A stretch of DNA of 64,000 bases from Arthrobacter sp. Soil763 (GCF_001428365.1 NZ_LMSH01000001.1:694158-758157), one strand, 5' to 3'; shown: positions 8,515-16,577, numbered from the stretch's first letter. Program-made: numbers and translations. Notes: generated by a model not told the origin, from the letters alone.

Positions 8515-9780
8515 ATGAGCCTGTCTGAAACAGCCGCGCCGGCGCTCGCCGAACCGCACCGGCCCGTCCGCCCGGTGTGGACTGCCGGCGTCGTCCTGGT
8601 CAACGTCGGCATCAACGCGGCGTTCTTCGGCCCGCTCCAGGTACTGCTCGGCCAGCAGGCCGCCGCGTTCGACGAGGGCGGGAAGGAAGCCATCCTGGCC
8701 CTCGTAACAGGCGCGGGTGCGGCCGTCTCGCTCGTGGCCAACCCTCTCTTCGGCGCGCTCAGCGACCGCACCACCGCCCGGCGCGGCCGCCGCGTCCCGT
8801 GGGTCCTCTTCGGCGCCATCCTTGGGGCCGCCGCGCTCATCGCGCTCGCCGGAGCCCCGAACGTGGCCGTCATGGCGGTGCTCTGGTGCCTCGTGCAGGC
8901 CGGCTGCAACGGCGCCTACGCCGCGATTACGGCAGCCATCCCGGACCGGGTGCCGGTGGCGCAGCGCGGCGCCGTAGGCGGGCTTGCCGCCATGGGCCAG
9001 ACGGTCGGGATCCTCATCGGGGCGGTGATTGCCGCCGTCGTCTCCGGCAACTTCGCGCTGGGCTACGCGTTCTGCGCCGCGGCGCTGGTGGCCGGCGTCG
9101 TGCTGTACTTCTTCAAGAACGACGACGTTGCGCTGCCCGCGCACGGCCGCCCGCCGTTCAAACTGGCCCGGTTCGCCGCCGGCTTCTGGATCTCCCCGGC
9201 CCGCTACCCGGACTTCGCTTGGGCCTGGCTGACCCGCCTGCTGGTCAATATCGGCAACCACATGGTCACCTTGTACCTGCTGTTTTTCCTCACCGACGCG
9301 GTCCAACTGCGCCGCACCCAGGGCATCGAGCCGGAGGTCGGCGTCCTGGTCCTTACCGGTCTGTACGCCGTCATGGTCATCATCACCAGTGTGGTCGGCG
9401 GCCGGCTCAGTGACCGGACCGGACGGCGCAAACCGCTCGTCATGCTCTCCTCGGCCGTCATCGCGGCGGCGGCCCTGATCCTCGCCTTCGCGCCGACCTG
9501 GACCGGCGCCCTGATCGGCGCCTCCGTGCTGGGCATCGGCTTCGGCTGCTACCTCGCCGTGGACTTCGCGCTGATCACCCAGGTGCTGCCGACCGCCGTC
9601 GACCGGGGCAAGGACCTGGGCGTCATCAACATCGCCAATTCCCTGCCGCAGGTCATCGCCCCGCTGATCGCCTACCCCTTTGTGGCGCTCTGGGGAGGCT
9701 ACGTCTCGCTCTATCTGGCGGCGGCGGTGATCGGCCTGCTGGGGGCGGTTTTCGTGCTCCGGATCAAGGGCGTGGACTAG
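8515..9780 (+). CDS. MFS transporter, sugar/SLC45-like
   Basis: Membrane carrier of 421 aa with about 12 helices. Loop 2-3 reads LSDRTTARRGRRVPWVLFG, the form found in the GPH/SLC45 branch that carries sugars and glycosides, and loop 8-9 has LSDRTGRRKPLVM. I start it at the ATG after GGGGGGAA; the frame is open upstream but overlaps the divergent rraA gene there. Near the end VINIANSLPQVIAPLIAYP is typical of the branch. Substrate unknown; it stands alone. Confidence 0.8.
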   Translation: MSLSETAAPALAEPHRPVRPVWTAGVVLVNVGINAAFFGPLQVLLGQQAAAFDEGGKEAILALVTGAGAAVSLVANPLFGALSDRTTARRGRRVPWVLFGAILGAAALIALAGAPNVAVMAVLWCLVQAGCNGAYAAITAAIPDRVPVAQRGAVGGLAAMGQTVGILIGAVIAAVVSGNFALGYAFCAAALVAGVVLYFFKNDDVALPAHGRPPFKLARFAAGFWISPARYPDFAWAWLTRLLVNIGNHMVTLYLLFFLTDAVQLRRTQGIEPEVGVLVLTGLYAVMVIITSVVGGRLSDRTGRRKPLVMLSSAVIAAAALILAFAPTWTGALIGASVLGIGFGCYLAVDFALITQVLPTAVDRGKDLGVINIANSLPQVIAPLIAYPFVALWGGYVSLYLAAAVIGLLGAVFVLRIKGVD

Positions 9781-9805
9781 GCCCGGACGGGCATCGTATG
9801 ACTGG

Positions 9806-9833
9806 CGGACCGTCCGGCAGGGTGCCGTATAGT
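9806..9833 (+). promoter_or_regulatory. Promoter and possible operator of the TetR gene
   Basis: CGGACcGTCCG (9806-9816) is an 11-base palindrome placed just ahead of TATAGT (9828-9833), a good -10 hexamer. GCCCGgaCGGGC (9781-9792) is a second inverted repeat nearby. The arrangement would suit autorepression, but neither site is assigned to a known motif. Confidence 0.45.
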
Positions 9834-9907
9834 GGACGGGATCGCTGCGGCAGGGCTGTGGACTGACCCTCCCGGCTGCCCAGAAAATCGACCCCGGAAC
9901 GCTGCTG

Positions 9908-10492
9908 ATGCCTGACTTCCCCACGGATCTCCCGCCCATGGCCCCGCCGCCCACGCTGCCCCGGCAGCGGCGTCGCTATGCGCGGATTCTCGACGTCGCG
10001 GCCGGCTTCGCCCGCAAGGGACTGGACTCGGTGGTCCTGTCCGAGGTCGCGGCGAAGGCGGACGTGCCGCTGGGCACCCTGTACCGCTACTTCCCGTCGC
10101 CGACGCAGCTCATGCTGGCCCTGTACCGCAAGCAGCTCGGCGAGCTGAGCCTTGGCGAGTGGCCCGACGGCGGCAGGGCGCCGGCGCATGCCCTGGTGGG
10201 GGCGGTCATGGAGATCTTCCACATGCGCCTGATGCAGCCCGCGGTGGAGCAGTGCCTGACCCGGGCGGTGTACGCCAAGGACACGGATACCACCGGCCTG
10301 CTGCGCGACATCGACGCGACGGCGGAGAAGGCCGTCACGGTGGTCAGCGGCGATCCGGCGGTTTCCAGGGTCCTGCTGCTCACGGTCACCGGGCTGGTGC
10401 AGGGCGTCCGGTCCCGGCGGCTCTCGCTCTTCGAAGCCGAGGAAGACCTCAAGAAGGCCTGCTCGCTGCTCACCGGGGGCGGGCCCCGCTGA
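9908..10492 (+). CDS. TetR family transcriptional regulator
   Basis: Repressor of 194 aa. The N-terminal DNA-binding domain (about residues 20-70) shows RILDVAAGFARKGLDSVVLS, then VAAKADVPLGTLYRYFPSP, the classical TetR recognition helix. The ligand domain contains FHMRLMQPAVEQCLTRAVY, which reminds me of actinobacterial KstR-like regulators of lipid or steroid catabolism; no KstR operator is visible and the link is weak. A weak GGAA precedes the ATG; a second ATG ten codons in is possible. Target unknown. Confidence 0.82.
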   Translation: MPDFPTDLPPMAPPPTLPRQRRRYARILDVAAGFARKGLDSVVLSEVAAKADVPLGTLYRYFPSPTQLMLALYRKQLGELSLGEWPDGGRAPAHALVGAVMEIFHMRLMQPAVEQCLTRAVYAKDTDTTGLLRDIDATAEKAVTVVSGDPAVSRVLLLTVTGLVQGVRSRRLSLFEAEEDLKKACSLLTGGGPR

Positions 10493-10494
10493 GC

Positions 10495-10517
10495 GGGCGC
10501 CTGTAGTCTCGGCGCCC
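10495..10517 (+). terminator. Stem-loop after the TetR gene
   Basis: GGGCGCC and GGCGCCC pair around a nine-base loop two bases after the TetR stop. There is no T-run, so termination strength is uncertain. Confidence 0.45.
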
Positions 10518-10528
10518 GGCCACAGTGC

Positions 10529-10544
10529 ACCGGTCTAGACCAGT
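10529..10544. promoter_or_regulatory. DasR-type (dre) GntR-family operator
   Basis: ACCGGTCTAGACCAGT matches the DasR-responsive element consensus A(G/C)TGGTCTAGACCA(G/C)T at 15 of 16 positions; the core GGTCTAGACC is a perfect palindrome. It lies 213 bases upstream of the malic enzyme start and after the TetR gene. GntR/HutC regulators of this type respond to amino-sugar phosphates. Control of malic enzyme is an inference. Confidence 0.6.
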
Positions 10545-10756
10545 TACCGGATTATGTCCGGCTGACTCGTCGTCCCGGGGCGGCGCCGCGTACCATGGCA
10601 GCACCGGAGCGGCGCCAGCGCCAGCACTTCCGGGAGCCCCGCCGCGGACCCGACACCCTTGGGTCGCCGCCCCGGCTCCCTACAGACCATCTTGCGCGCG
10701 AGTGCGCCCAAGCAGCCGAGTGCCGTAGCCCACGGTGAGCCCCAGGAGACAACGAC

Positions 10757-11971
10757 GTGTCCATTGAAACAATCCGCCCTGCCCACACCGACGCACCCGA
10801 GGAAGCGGCCGTGGCTGCGCTCGGTGACGAGGAGATCTTTGCCGCCCACCGGGGCGGGAAGCTCTCGGTCGCCAGTACCGTTCCGCTCGCCAGCAAGCGC
10901 GACCTCTCCATCGCCTACACCCCCGGTGTTGCGCAGGTCAGCCGCGCCATCGCCGCCGAACCGGAGCTGGCCAGGACCCTGACCTGGGCCGAGCGCCTGG
11001 TCGTCGTGGTCAGCGACGGCACGGCCGTGCTCGGCCTCGGCGACATCGGCCCGAGCGCCTCTCTGCCGGTGATGGAAGGTAAGTCCGCCTTGTTCAAGGC
11101 CTTCGGCGACCTGGATTCCATTCCGCTGGTCCTGAACACCACGGACGTCGACGAGATCGTCGAGACGCTGGTCCGGCTGCGCCCCAGCTTCGGGGCCGTC
11201 AATCTCGAGGACGTTTCGGCGCCGCGCTGCTTCGAGCTCGAGGAGAAGCTGATCGAAGCCCTCGACTGCCCGGTCATGCACGATGACCAGCACGGCACCG
11301 CCGTCGTCGTCCTCGCCGCCCTGACCGGCGCGGCGAAAGTAACCGATCGTGAGCTCGGGGGACTGCGCGTCGTGGTCTCCGGCGCCGGCGCCGCCGGGAT
11401 CGCCGTCGCGGAAATCCTGCTGGCGGCAGGGATCGACGACGTCGTGCTGCTGGACTCCCGCGGCGTGATCAACCGCGAGCGGGCCGACATCGCCGCGGAC
11501 CCGGCCAGCAAGAAGGCCCAGCTCGCGGCCCGCAGCAACCCCCGCGGCGTCGCCGGCGGCCCCGGCGAAGCCCTGCTGGGCGCCGACGTGTTCATCGGCG
11601 TCTCCTCGTCCCGGCTGGACGAGGAACACCTCAAGCTGATGAACCACAGCGCCATCGTCTTCGCCCTCTCCAACCCGGACCCGGAGGTGCTGCCGGAGGT
11701 GGCCTCCAAGTACGCGGCCGTCGTAGCCACCGGGCGCAGCGACTTCCCGAACCAGATCAACAACGTCCTGGCCTTCCCCGGCATCTTCCGTGGCGCCCTC
11801 GACGCCGGGGCCCGCCGGATCACGCCGGCGATGAAGCTCGCCGCGGCGAACGCCATCGCCGAACTGGCCGGCGACGAGCTCTCTGCCGACTACATCGTGC
11901 CGAGCCCGCTGGATCCCCGCGTCGCGCTGGCCGTCTCGGCCGCTGTCGCCGCGGCGGTGGAGGCGGAGTAA
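10757..11971 (+). CDS. NAD(P)-dependent malic enzyme
   Basis: Oxidative decarboxylation of malate to pyruvate, linking the TCA cycle with pyruvate and NAD(P)H supply. The 404 aa match the short bacterial type. Visible parts are the N-terminal SIAYTPGVAQVSRAI, the metal/substrate segment VNLEDVSAPRCFELE followed by PVMHDDQHGTAVVVLAALTG, the dinucleotide loop VVSGAGAAGIAVAEILLAAG and the closing LSNPDPEVLPE and RSDFPNQINNVLAFPG motifs. The GTG start follows AGGAG. A hairpin terminator follows. A DasR-type site lies in its upstream region. Confidence 0.9.
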   Translation: MSIETIRPAHTDAPEEAAVAALGDEEIFAAHRGGKLSVASTVPLASKRDLSIAYTPGVAQVSRAIAAEPELARTLTWAERLVVVVSDGTAVLGLGDIGPSASLPVMEGKSALFKAFGDLDSIPLVLNTTDVDEIVETLVRLRPSFGAVNLEDVSAPRCFELEEKLIEALDCPVMHDDQHGTAVVVLAALTGAAKVTDRELGGLRVVVSGAGAAGIAVAEILLAAGIDDVVLLDSRGVINRERADIAADPASKKAQLAARSNPRGVAGGPGEALLGADVFIGVSSSRLDEEHLKLMNHSAIVFALSNPDPEVLPEVASKYAAVVATGRSDFPNQINNVLAFPGIFRGALDAGARRITPAMKLAAANAIAELAGDELSADYIVPSPLDPRVALAVSAAVAAAVEAE

Positions 11972-11985
11972 CCACCGGCTGCAGC

Positions 11986-12031
11986 ACGACGACGGCGGCG
12001 TCCCCGGTTTCGGGGGCACCGCCGTCGTCGT
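11986..12031 (+). terminator. Terminator after malic enzyme
   Basis: Long stem, ACGACGACGGCGGCGTCCCC against GGGGCACCGCCGTCGTCGT, with a short GGTTTCG-type loop and then TTGG, 14 bases after the stop codon. Confidence 0.75.
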
Positions 12032-12076
12032 TGGCGCAGGCGGGCGCCGCAGCCGCGGCAGCACCCGGGCCGGCCA

Positions 12077-12082
12077 TAGACT
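12077..12082 (+). promoter_or_regulatory. Leaderless -10 element of the DUF456 gene
   Basis: TAGACT ends six bases before the GTG at 12089, so the transcript should begin at the start codon. No Shine-Dalgarno sequence is present between them. Confidence 0.65.
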
Positions 12083-12088
12083 GGGGCG

Positions 12089-12589
12089 GTGAACCCCGAA
12101 ACCGTTGTAACGGTCCTTTGCGGCCTGGCGATCCTGGTCGGCATTGCCGGCATCATCATTCCGGTGCTGCCCGGCAGCATCCTGATCGCCCTGAGCCTGC
12201 TGGCCTGGGCGCTGTGGGGCGGTGCGGGGACGACGGGCTGGGTGGTGTTCGGCGTCGGCCTGGCCTTGGTCCTGGCCGGAATGGCTGCCAGCGCGGTGCT
12301 GACCGGCCGGAAGCTCAAGCAGCACAGCATCCCCAGCCGTTCCGTCGTCACGGCGCTGGTGTTCGGCGTCGTGGGGATGTTCCTCATCCCGGTGGTGGGG
12401 CTCTTCGTCGGTTTCGCGGCCGGTCTGCTGCTCAGTGAGCTCCACCGCACCCGTGCCTGGCGCCCCGCGCTGGTGTCCAGCGCGGCCGCGCTGAAAGCGA
12501 CCGGCCTCGGCATGGTCGCAGAGTTCGGGCTGGCCTGCCTCGCCGCCAGCACCTGGGTGATCGGCGTCTGGGTGGCGGCGGCCAGTTAG
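12089..12589 (+). CDS. DUF456 family membrane protein
   Basis: Small integral membrane protein of 166 aa with about five hydrophobic segments. Glycine-rich helix pairs such as GIIIPVLPGSILIALSLLAW near the N-terminus and VFGVVGMFLIPVVGLFVGFA in the middle are the DUF456 signature. No function is established for the family. The GTG start is set by the leaderless -10 element and by the hydrophobic segment beginning a few residues in. Confidence 0.78.
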   Translation: MNPETVVTVLCGLAILVGIAGIIIPVLPGSILIALSLLAWALWGGAGTTGWVVFGVGLALVLAGMAASAVLTGRKLKQHSIPSRSVVTALVFGVVGMFLIPVVGLFVGFAAGLLLSELHRTRAWRPALVSSAAALKATGLGMVAEFGLACLAASTWVIGVWVAAAS

Positions 12590-12629
12590 CCCCTCCGCCG
12601 GCGTCCACCGGCGTCCACCGGCGCACTAC

Positions 12630-12635
12630 TAGCAT
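12630..12635 (+). promoter_or_regulatory. Leaderless -10 element of the gene at 12642
   Basis: TAGCAT ends six bases before the ATG at 12642. The gap is GGAAGG, which could also serve as a Shine-Dalgarno if transcription began further up. Confidence 0.55.
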
Positions 12636-12641
12636 GGAAGG

Positions 12642-13607
12642 ATGAGCGCCGGACAGTCCTCAGGACCCATCTATCGCGATATCCGCGACCTCACCCCGTA
12701 CGGCGGCGCGCAGGTCCGGACGCCGGTGCGGGACATCGCAGACGGTGTCGGAAGCGTCCTGCACGCGGCCCTTGGCGGCCGGGACGGCGGGGCGCTCAGC
12801 GTGGACGGCACCATCCCCCGGCTCAGGCGGATGCCCGGGAAGGCGGCGAAGGCAGTGTACGAGGCGGCCTTCCATAACACCGACCCCAACCGGCTGATTA
12901 CGCTGGGCCGCGCCCATCCCGGGTGGACCGGGCTTTGCTATGTTCTGGCCGGGCTCCTGGCGCACAAACAAGGCGGCTACCTGCGCGCCTCGGAGCTGCT
13001 CCAGCGGGGACTCACCACCGGGAACGACGACGACGCCAACCAGTTCGCATCCGCCTATCTGACCCGTGTGGTCACCCGGGTCGAAGTAGCCGAGCGCGTC
13101 GAGGTTCCGGTTCTCTTCAGCCAGGAAGCGGTGTTCCTGGCGCTTTCGCACTCCCTGCGGGAGACGGGCCAGCTTGAAGCAGCACTGCAAACCGTACTCT
13201 CGCTTCCCCCGTCGCTGCCCGCGGCCCTGGCACGCTGTTCTGTGGCATTCGCGCTGGGCCGGGACAAGGAAGTGACGGTCTGGACCGAGGGGCTGCTGAA
13301 CTCCGACGACCTCTCGGCCGCACTGCTGCTGATCCGCGCCCGGTCGCTACGCCGCCTCGGCGCGGCTGCGGCTTCCCAGGTGGCGCTTAAGGAGGTCCTC
13401 CGCCGGCGAAAGACCCATTTTGCGCTCCGGAATGACGCCCTGACGGACCGCGCCTTGCTGCTCCTGGAGAACGGCCGCAAATCACTGAATCCCCGGGACT
13501 GGCTGCGTGGCCGGCAGGCTCAGCTCGAAACCTTCGAGGTCATCCGCAAAGACGTGGAAGAACGCAGGCTCTGGGAGCAGGAATGGAAGCAGTTGAATCG
13601 GGAATGA
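12642..13607 (+). CDS. Hypothetical protein with TPR-like helical repeats
   Basis: Soluble protein of 321 aa of unknown function. From about residue 70 on it is mostly helical with repeat-like pairs (GLCYVLAGLLAHKQGGYLRA, SLRETGQLEAALQTVLSLP, LLIRARSLRRLGAAAASQVA), which resembles tetratricopeptide repeats. No signal peptide or membrane helix is seen. The C-terminus is charged (RKDVEERRLWEQEWKQLNRE). It starts with a leaderless-type promoter and stands alone, with the convergent LysE gene after it. I do not recognise a named family. Confidence 0.7.
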   Translation: MSAGQSSGPIYRDIRDLTPYGGAQVRTPVRDIADGVGSVLHAALGGRDGGALSVDGTIPRLRRMPGKAAKAVYEAAFHNTDPNRLITLGRAHPGWTGLCYVLAGLLAHKQGGYLRASELLQRGLTTGNDDDANQFASAYLTRVVTRVEVAERVEVPVLFSQEAVFLALSHSLRETGQLEAALQTVLSLPPSLPAALARCSVAFALGRDKEVTVWTEGLLNSDDLSAALLLIRARSLRRLGAAAASQVALKEVLRRRKTHFALRNDALTDRALLLLENGRKSLNPRDWLRGRQAQLETFEVIRKDVEERRLWEQEWKQLNRE

Positions 13608-13632
13608 TCCCGGCCTGGCGGAGGCCGCAGGG

Positions 13633-14289
13633 CTAGTGTCGGGCGATCTCCGCGGCCAGCGGCACGACCTGCTCGGCCAGCAACGCCAGGCCGAGGGCCA
13701 TCATGATGATGCCGCTGGCCAGCGTCACCCGGCGCGCGGCGCCGGGACGGGTCTGCAGGAGCCTGCGCGCCAGCAGGGCGACGACGGTGTAGACGACGGC
13801 CACCAGCAGCACGAACGTCAGGCCCAGCAGCCCGGACTGGACAGGGACTGACAGGGCGGCGTTCGGGCTGACGAATTGCGGGACCAAGGCGACGAAGAAG
13901 AGCAGGCCCTTGGGGTTGATCCCGCTGGTACCCATGCCCTGCAGGAAGATCCGGAGCTGGCTGGCCTGGCCCGCTGTCCCGCTGCCGGTATCCGTCCCGA
14001 AGCTGGCCCCGCGCCAGGACCGCACCGTGGTGAGGCCCAGCCACAGCAGGTAGCCGGCGCCGGCGATCGTGAGCCAGCCGAGCAGGCCAGGCAGCGCGGT
14101 GATCACGGCTGCCAGCCCTGCCGCCAACAGGAGGGTGTGGACCACGTAGCCTCCGCACAGGCCCGCCACGGCCGGGACGAAGCTGCGTTCTCGCAGCCCG
14201 GCGGCAATCGAGTAGGCCCAGTCCACGCCGGGGGTGCAGGCCAGGGCCACCGCGACGGCGGTGAAAGCGGCGAAAAGCTGCGGGTCCAG
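13633..14289 (-). CDS. LysE/RhtB family amino acid exporter, probable CTG start
   Basis: Efflux permease for amino acids, 218 aa, six helices. Recognisable parts are ALACTPGVDWAYSIAAGLRE, GAGYLLWLGL and the segment GINPKGLLFFVALVPQFV. The first ATG/GTG in frame (14250) would remove half of helix 1. A CTG at 14289 is preceded by AGGAG six bases away and restores LDPQLFAAFTAVAVALACTP, the normal start of the family; an in-frame TAG lies directly upstream, so CTG is the only good choice. It is divergent from an Lrp-type regulator that probably controls it. Confidence 0.82.
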   Translation of the reverse strand: MDPQLFAAFTAVAVALACTPGVDWAYSIAAGLRERSFVPAVAGLCGGYVVHTLLLAAGLAAVITALPGLLGWLTIAGAGYLLWLGLTTVRSWRGASFGTDTGSGTAGQASQLRIFLQGMGTSGINPKGLLFFVALVPQFVSPNAALSVPVQSGLLGLTFVLLVAVVYTVVALLARRLLQTRPGAARRVTLASGIIMMALGLALLAEQVVPLAAEIARH

Positions 14290-14383
14290 GGGAGTCTCCT
14301 ATCGGTGCGGTCCTTCAGGACAAGCCTAGGAATTTTCGGCCGGAAGGTGCTCCCCTTTTTCGCCCTTATCGCCACGCTGAGGG

Positions 14384-14389
14384 TAAGAT
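14384..14389 (+). promoter_or_regulatory. Leaderless -10 element of the Lrp gene
   Basis: TAAGAT ends six bases before the GTG at 14396. There is no Shine-Dalgarno in the gap (TCTTGC), which favours a leaderless message. Confidence 0.65.
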
Positions 14390-14395
14390 TCTTGC

Positions 14396-14851
14396 GTGAT
14401 CGACCACATCGACAGAAATATCTTGCGGCACCTCCGGGATGACGGGCGGATGACCGCGACGGCCCTCGCCGCGAAGGTGGGCCTGACCGTGGCGCCCTGC
14501 CACCGGCGGCTCCGCGAACTCGAGTCGGCAGGGGTGATCCGCGGCTACCGCGCGGACATCGACCCGGCCGCCGTCGGGCTCGGTTTCGAGGCGATCGTCT
14601 TCGTGACGCTGCGGCAGGTGGACCGGGCGACCATGGAGATCTTCGAGAACCGCGTGGCCGAGAACCCCAATATCGTGGAGGCGCAGCGACTGTTTGGTGA
14701 GCCGGACTACCTGCTCAAGGTGATCGCCGAGGACCTTCCGGCCTACCAGCGGTTCTACGATGCCGAGCTGACGTCCCTGCCCGGCGTCGAACGGCTGACC
14801 TCGACGCTGGTCATGAAAAACCTGAAGGCCAACACCGGGCCTCCGGTCTAA
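14396..14851 (+). CDS. Lrp/AsnC family regulator, partner of the LysE exporter
   Basis: Feast/famine regulator of 151 aa. The N-terminal winged helix (IDRNILRHLRDDGRMTATAL, then GLTVAPCHRRLRELESAGVI) is followed by the RAM ligand domain from about residue 63, with FEAIVFVTLRQV and GEPDYLLKVIAEDLPAYQRF. Lrp regulators next to LysE exporters usually activate them when the exported amino acid builds up. The GTG start fits the leaderless promoter. Divergent arrangement with LysE supports the pairing; the amino acid is unknown. Confidence 0.85.
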   Translation: MIDHIDRNILRHLRDDGRMTATALAAKVGLTVAPCHRRLRELESAGVIRGYRADIDPAAVGLGFEAIVFVTLRQVDRATMEIFENRVAENPNIVEAQRLFGEPDYLLKVIAEDLPAYQRFYDAELTSLPGVERLTSTLVMKNLKANTGPPV

Positions 14852-14885
14852 GCCCCCGGGCAGCCGCCCAGCAGGCCGCCGCCGG

Positions 14886-15353
14886 TCAGCCGCCCAGTAA
14901 GCCGGTAGTCCGGTAGGGGATGACCTCGCGCAGGAACATGCTCGTGGACGTCCGCGCAATGCCCGGACACAGCCGGATTTCCTCCGAGACCCGGTAGAGA
15001 TCGTCCGGGCTGGTGGCCACGACCCGGATCAGCAGGTCCGTGTCGCCGGCGGGGGCGTGGCACTCCAGCACTTCCGGGATGTTGCGCAGCGCCTCAATCG
15101 CTTCGTTGAGGTGGCTCTGGTCCAGTTCGGCGCTGACCGCCGCCGCCACCCCCCGCCCGAGCGCCGCGGGCAGCACTCGGCTGCTGTGGGGCCGCAGCGC
15201 GCCCGACGCCGTCATCCGTTCCATGCGGGACTGGACGGTGCCCCGGGCCAGGCCGAGCCGCTGGGCCAGCACCATGACCGGCAGCCGCGGGTCGGCGTCC
15301 AAGGCCAGGAGGATTCGGCGGTCCGTCGCATCAAGCTGCTGCAATCTGATCAC
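14886..15353 (-). CDS. Lrp/AsnC family regulator, second copy
   Basis: Second feast/famine regulator, 155 aa, not closely similar to its neighbour. Winged helix: DATDRRILLALDADPRLPV, then LGLARGTVQSRMERMTASG. RAM domain: EVLECHAPAGDTDLLIRVVA onward. The start is uncertain: GTG at 15353 lies only two bases after AGGA, while a TTG four codons further in has better spacing. Such regulators usually face their target, but the divergent side holds no recognisable gene, only a 36-codon frame and a terminator. Confidence 0.82.
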   Translation of the reverse strand: MIRLQQLDATDRRILLALDADPRLPVMVLAQRLGLARGTVQSRMERMTASGALRPHSSRVLPAALGRGVAAAVSAELDQSHLNEAIEALRNIPEVLECHAPAGDTDLLIRVVATSPDDLYRVSEEIRLCPGIARTSTSMFLREVIPYRTTGLLGG

Positions 15354-15586
15354 TTCCTGTCAGGAGACTGCACTGCAACTGGTCAGTCTGACTATCCGAT
15401 GCGGTGCCCGTTGCACCAACTGTAGGGCCGATGCTCAAATGGTGACAACATCGGCCGCCAGCCACCGCCGGCAGCCGCAGGCTACGGACCACCCGGCACA
15501 CCACCCGGACTCCCGACCAGGCCTCCCGCAAGGAGCCCGCCGCTGACTGACTCTTGTTCACGCATCGTCATTCCGCACCCTTACGG

Positions 15587-15647
15587 CAGGAGCCCCTGAG
15601 CCCCCGACGTCGGATTTCCGAAGTCATCGGTGGCTGAGGGGCTCCTG
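15587..15647 (+). terminator. Large hairpin upstream of gluQ
   Basis: Sixteen-base arms CAGGAGCCCCTGAGCC and GGCTGAGGGGCTCCTG with one mismatch and a 29-base loop that can itself fold, followed by CGTTT. It reads as a terminator on the + strand although no complete + gene precedes it. Confidence 0.6.
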
Positions 15648-15659
15648 CGTTTCCCGGCA

Positions 15660-15665
15660 TAGGCT
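15660..15665 (+). promoter_or_regulatory. Leaderless -10 element of gluQ
   Basis: TAGGCT ends six bases before the ATG at 15672, and no ribosome-binding site lies in the gap. Confidence 0.65.
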
Positions 15666-15671
15666 GGTGCC

Positions 15672-16568
15672 ATGACTTCAGCCGGACGCTTCGCCCCCAG
15701 CCCCTCCGGCGAACTGCACGTGGGCAACCTTCGGACCGCGATCCTCGCCTGGCTCTTCGCCCGGTCCACCGGCCGGCGCTTCCTGCTGCGGGTGGAAGAC
15801 CTGGACCGTGCCCGGGCCGGTGCCGAGGCGGAGCAGCTCCGGGACCTGGCGGCGGTGGGCGTGACCTGGGACGGCGACGTCGTCCGCCAGACCGACCGCG
15901 ACCACCTCTATGCGGAGGCGCTCGCGCAGCTCACCGCGGCCGGGATGACCTATGAGTGTTTCTGCACGCGCCGTGAAATCCAGGACGCCCCCACCGCCCC
16001 GCACGCCCCGCAGGGCGCCTACCCGGGCACGTGCCGCAACCTCAGCGCCGCCGAACGCGAGGATAAGCGGCGCCTCCGCCCGGCCGCCATTCGGCTCCGG
16101 GCCGCCGCCACCCAGGCCACGGTCCAGGATGTGCTCCACGGCAGCTTCACGGGGGTGGTGGACGACTTCGTCCTGCGCCGCAACGACGGGGTCACCGCCT
16201 ACAACCTTGCGGTCGTCGTCGACGATGCCGCCCAGGGCGTAGACCAGGTGGTCCGGGGCGACGACTTGCTGCCCTCCACGCCCCGGCAGGCCTACCTTGC
16301 CTCGCTCTTGAATATTCCCGTTCCGGAATATGCGCATGTGCCCCTGGTGGTGAATGCGGCCGGTGCGCGGCTCGCCAAGCGCGACGGCGCCGTCACGCTC
16401 GGTGACCTCGCCGCCGCCGGCATCGGTGCCGACCGGGTGCGCGATGCGTTGCTGGCGTCGGTCGGCCTGCCGCCGGGTGCCCTGGCGGAGGCGCTGGACG
16501 CCTTCGACCCGGCTGCCCTGCCGCGGAAGCCGTGGGTGTGGCCCGGCCTGGCGGCTGACGGCCAGTAG
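15672..16568 (+). CDS. gluQ: Glutamyl-Q tRNA(Asp) synthetase
   Basis: Attaches glutamate to the queuosine base of tRNA(Asp). It is a truncated glutamyl-tRNA synthetase of 298 aa without an anticodon-binding domain. Visible are RFAPSPSGELHVGNLRTAI with the HIGH-like HVGN (residues 16-19), a probable zinc site with C96, C98, Y117 and C121, the segment VDQVVRGDDLLPSTPRQ, and the KMSKS-like AKRDG. A leaderless promoter sets the ATG. The next gene starts ten bases after the stop. Confidence 0.9.
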   Translation: MTSAGRFAPSPSGELHVGNLRTAILAWLFARSTGRRFLLRVEDLDRARAGAEAEQLRDLAAVGVTWDGDVVRQTDRDHLYAEALAQLTAAGMTYECFCTRREIQDAPTAPHAPQGAYPGTCRNLSAAEREDKRRLRPAAIRLRAAATQATVQDVLHGSFTGVVDDFVLRRNDGVTAYNLAVVVDDAAQGVDQVVRGDDLLPSTPRQAYLASLLNIPVPEYAHVPLVVNAAGARLAKRDGAVTLGDLAAAGIGADRVRDALLASVGLPPGALAEALDAFDPAALPRKPWVWPGLAADGQ

Positions 16569-16571
16569 GCT
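16566..16571 (+). promoter_or_regulatory. Leaderless-type -10 overlapping the gluQ stop
   Basis: TAGGCT begins with the TAG stop of gluQ and ends six bases before the ATG at 16578. The gap GGAGGT is also a good Shine-Dalgarno, so the next gene may be read both from its own promoter and from gluQ. Confidence 0.55.
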
Positions 16572-16577
16572 GGAGGT

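Larger units (their letters stand above)
15354..15671. other. Gene-poor intergenic region with stem-loop, short frame and terminator
   Basis: This 318-base stretch has no recognisable gene. It holds GGCCGATG/CATCGGCC (15426-15433 and 15449-15456), an eight-base inverted repeat whose loop contains the ATG of a 36-codon frame (15439-15546), and then the large hairpin at 15587-15647. The short frame has no match I know; it could be a leader peptide, a small RNA body or the remnant of a gene once paired with the Lrp regulator. Confidence 0.5.
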
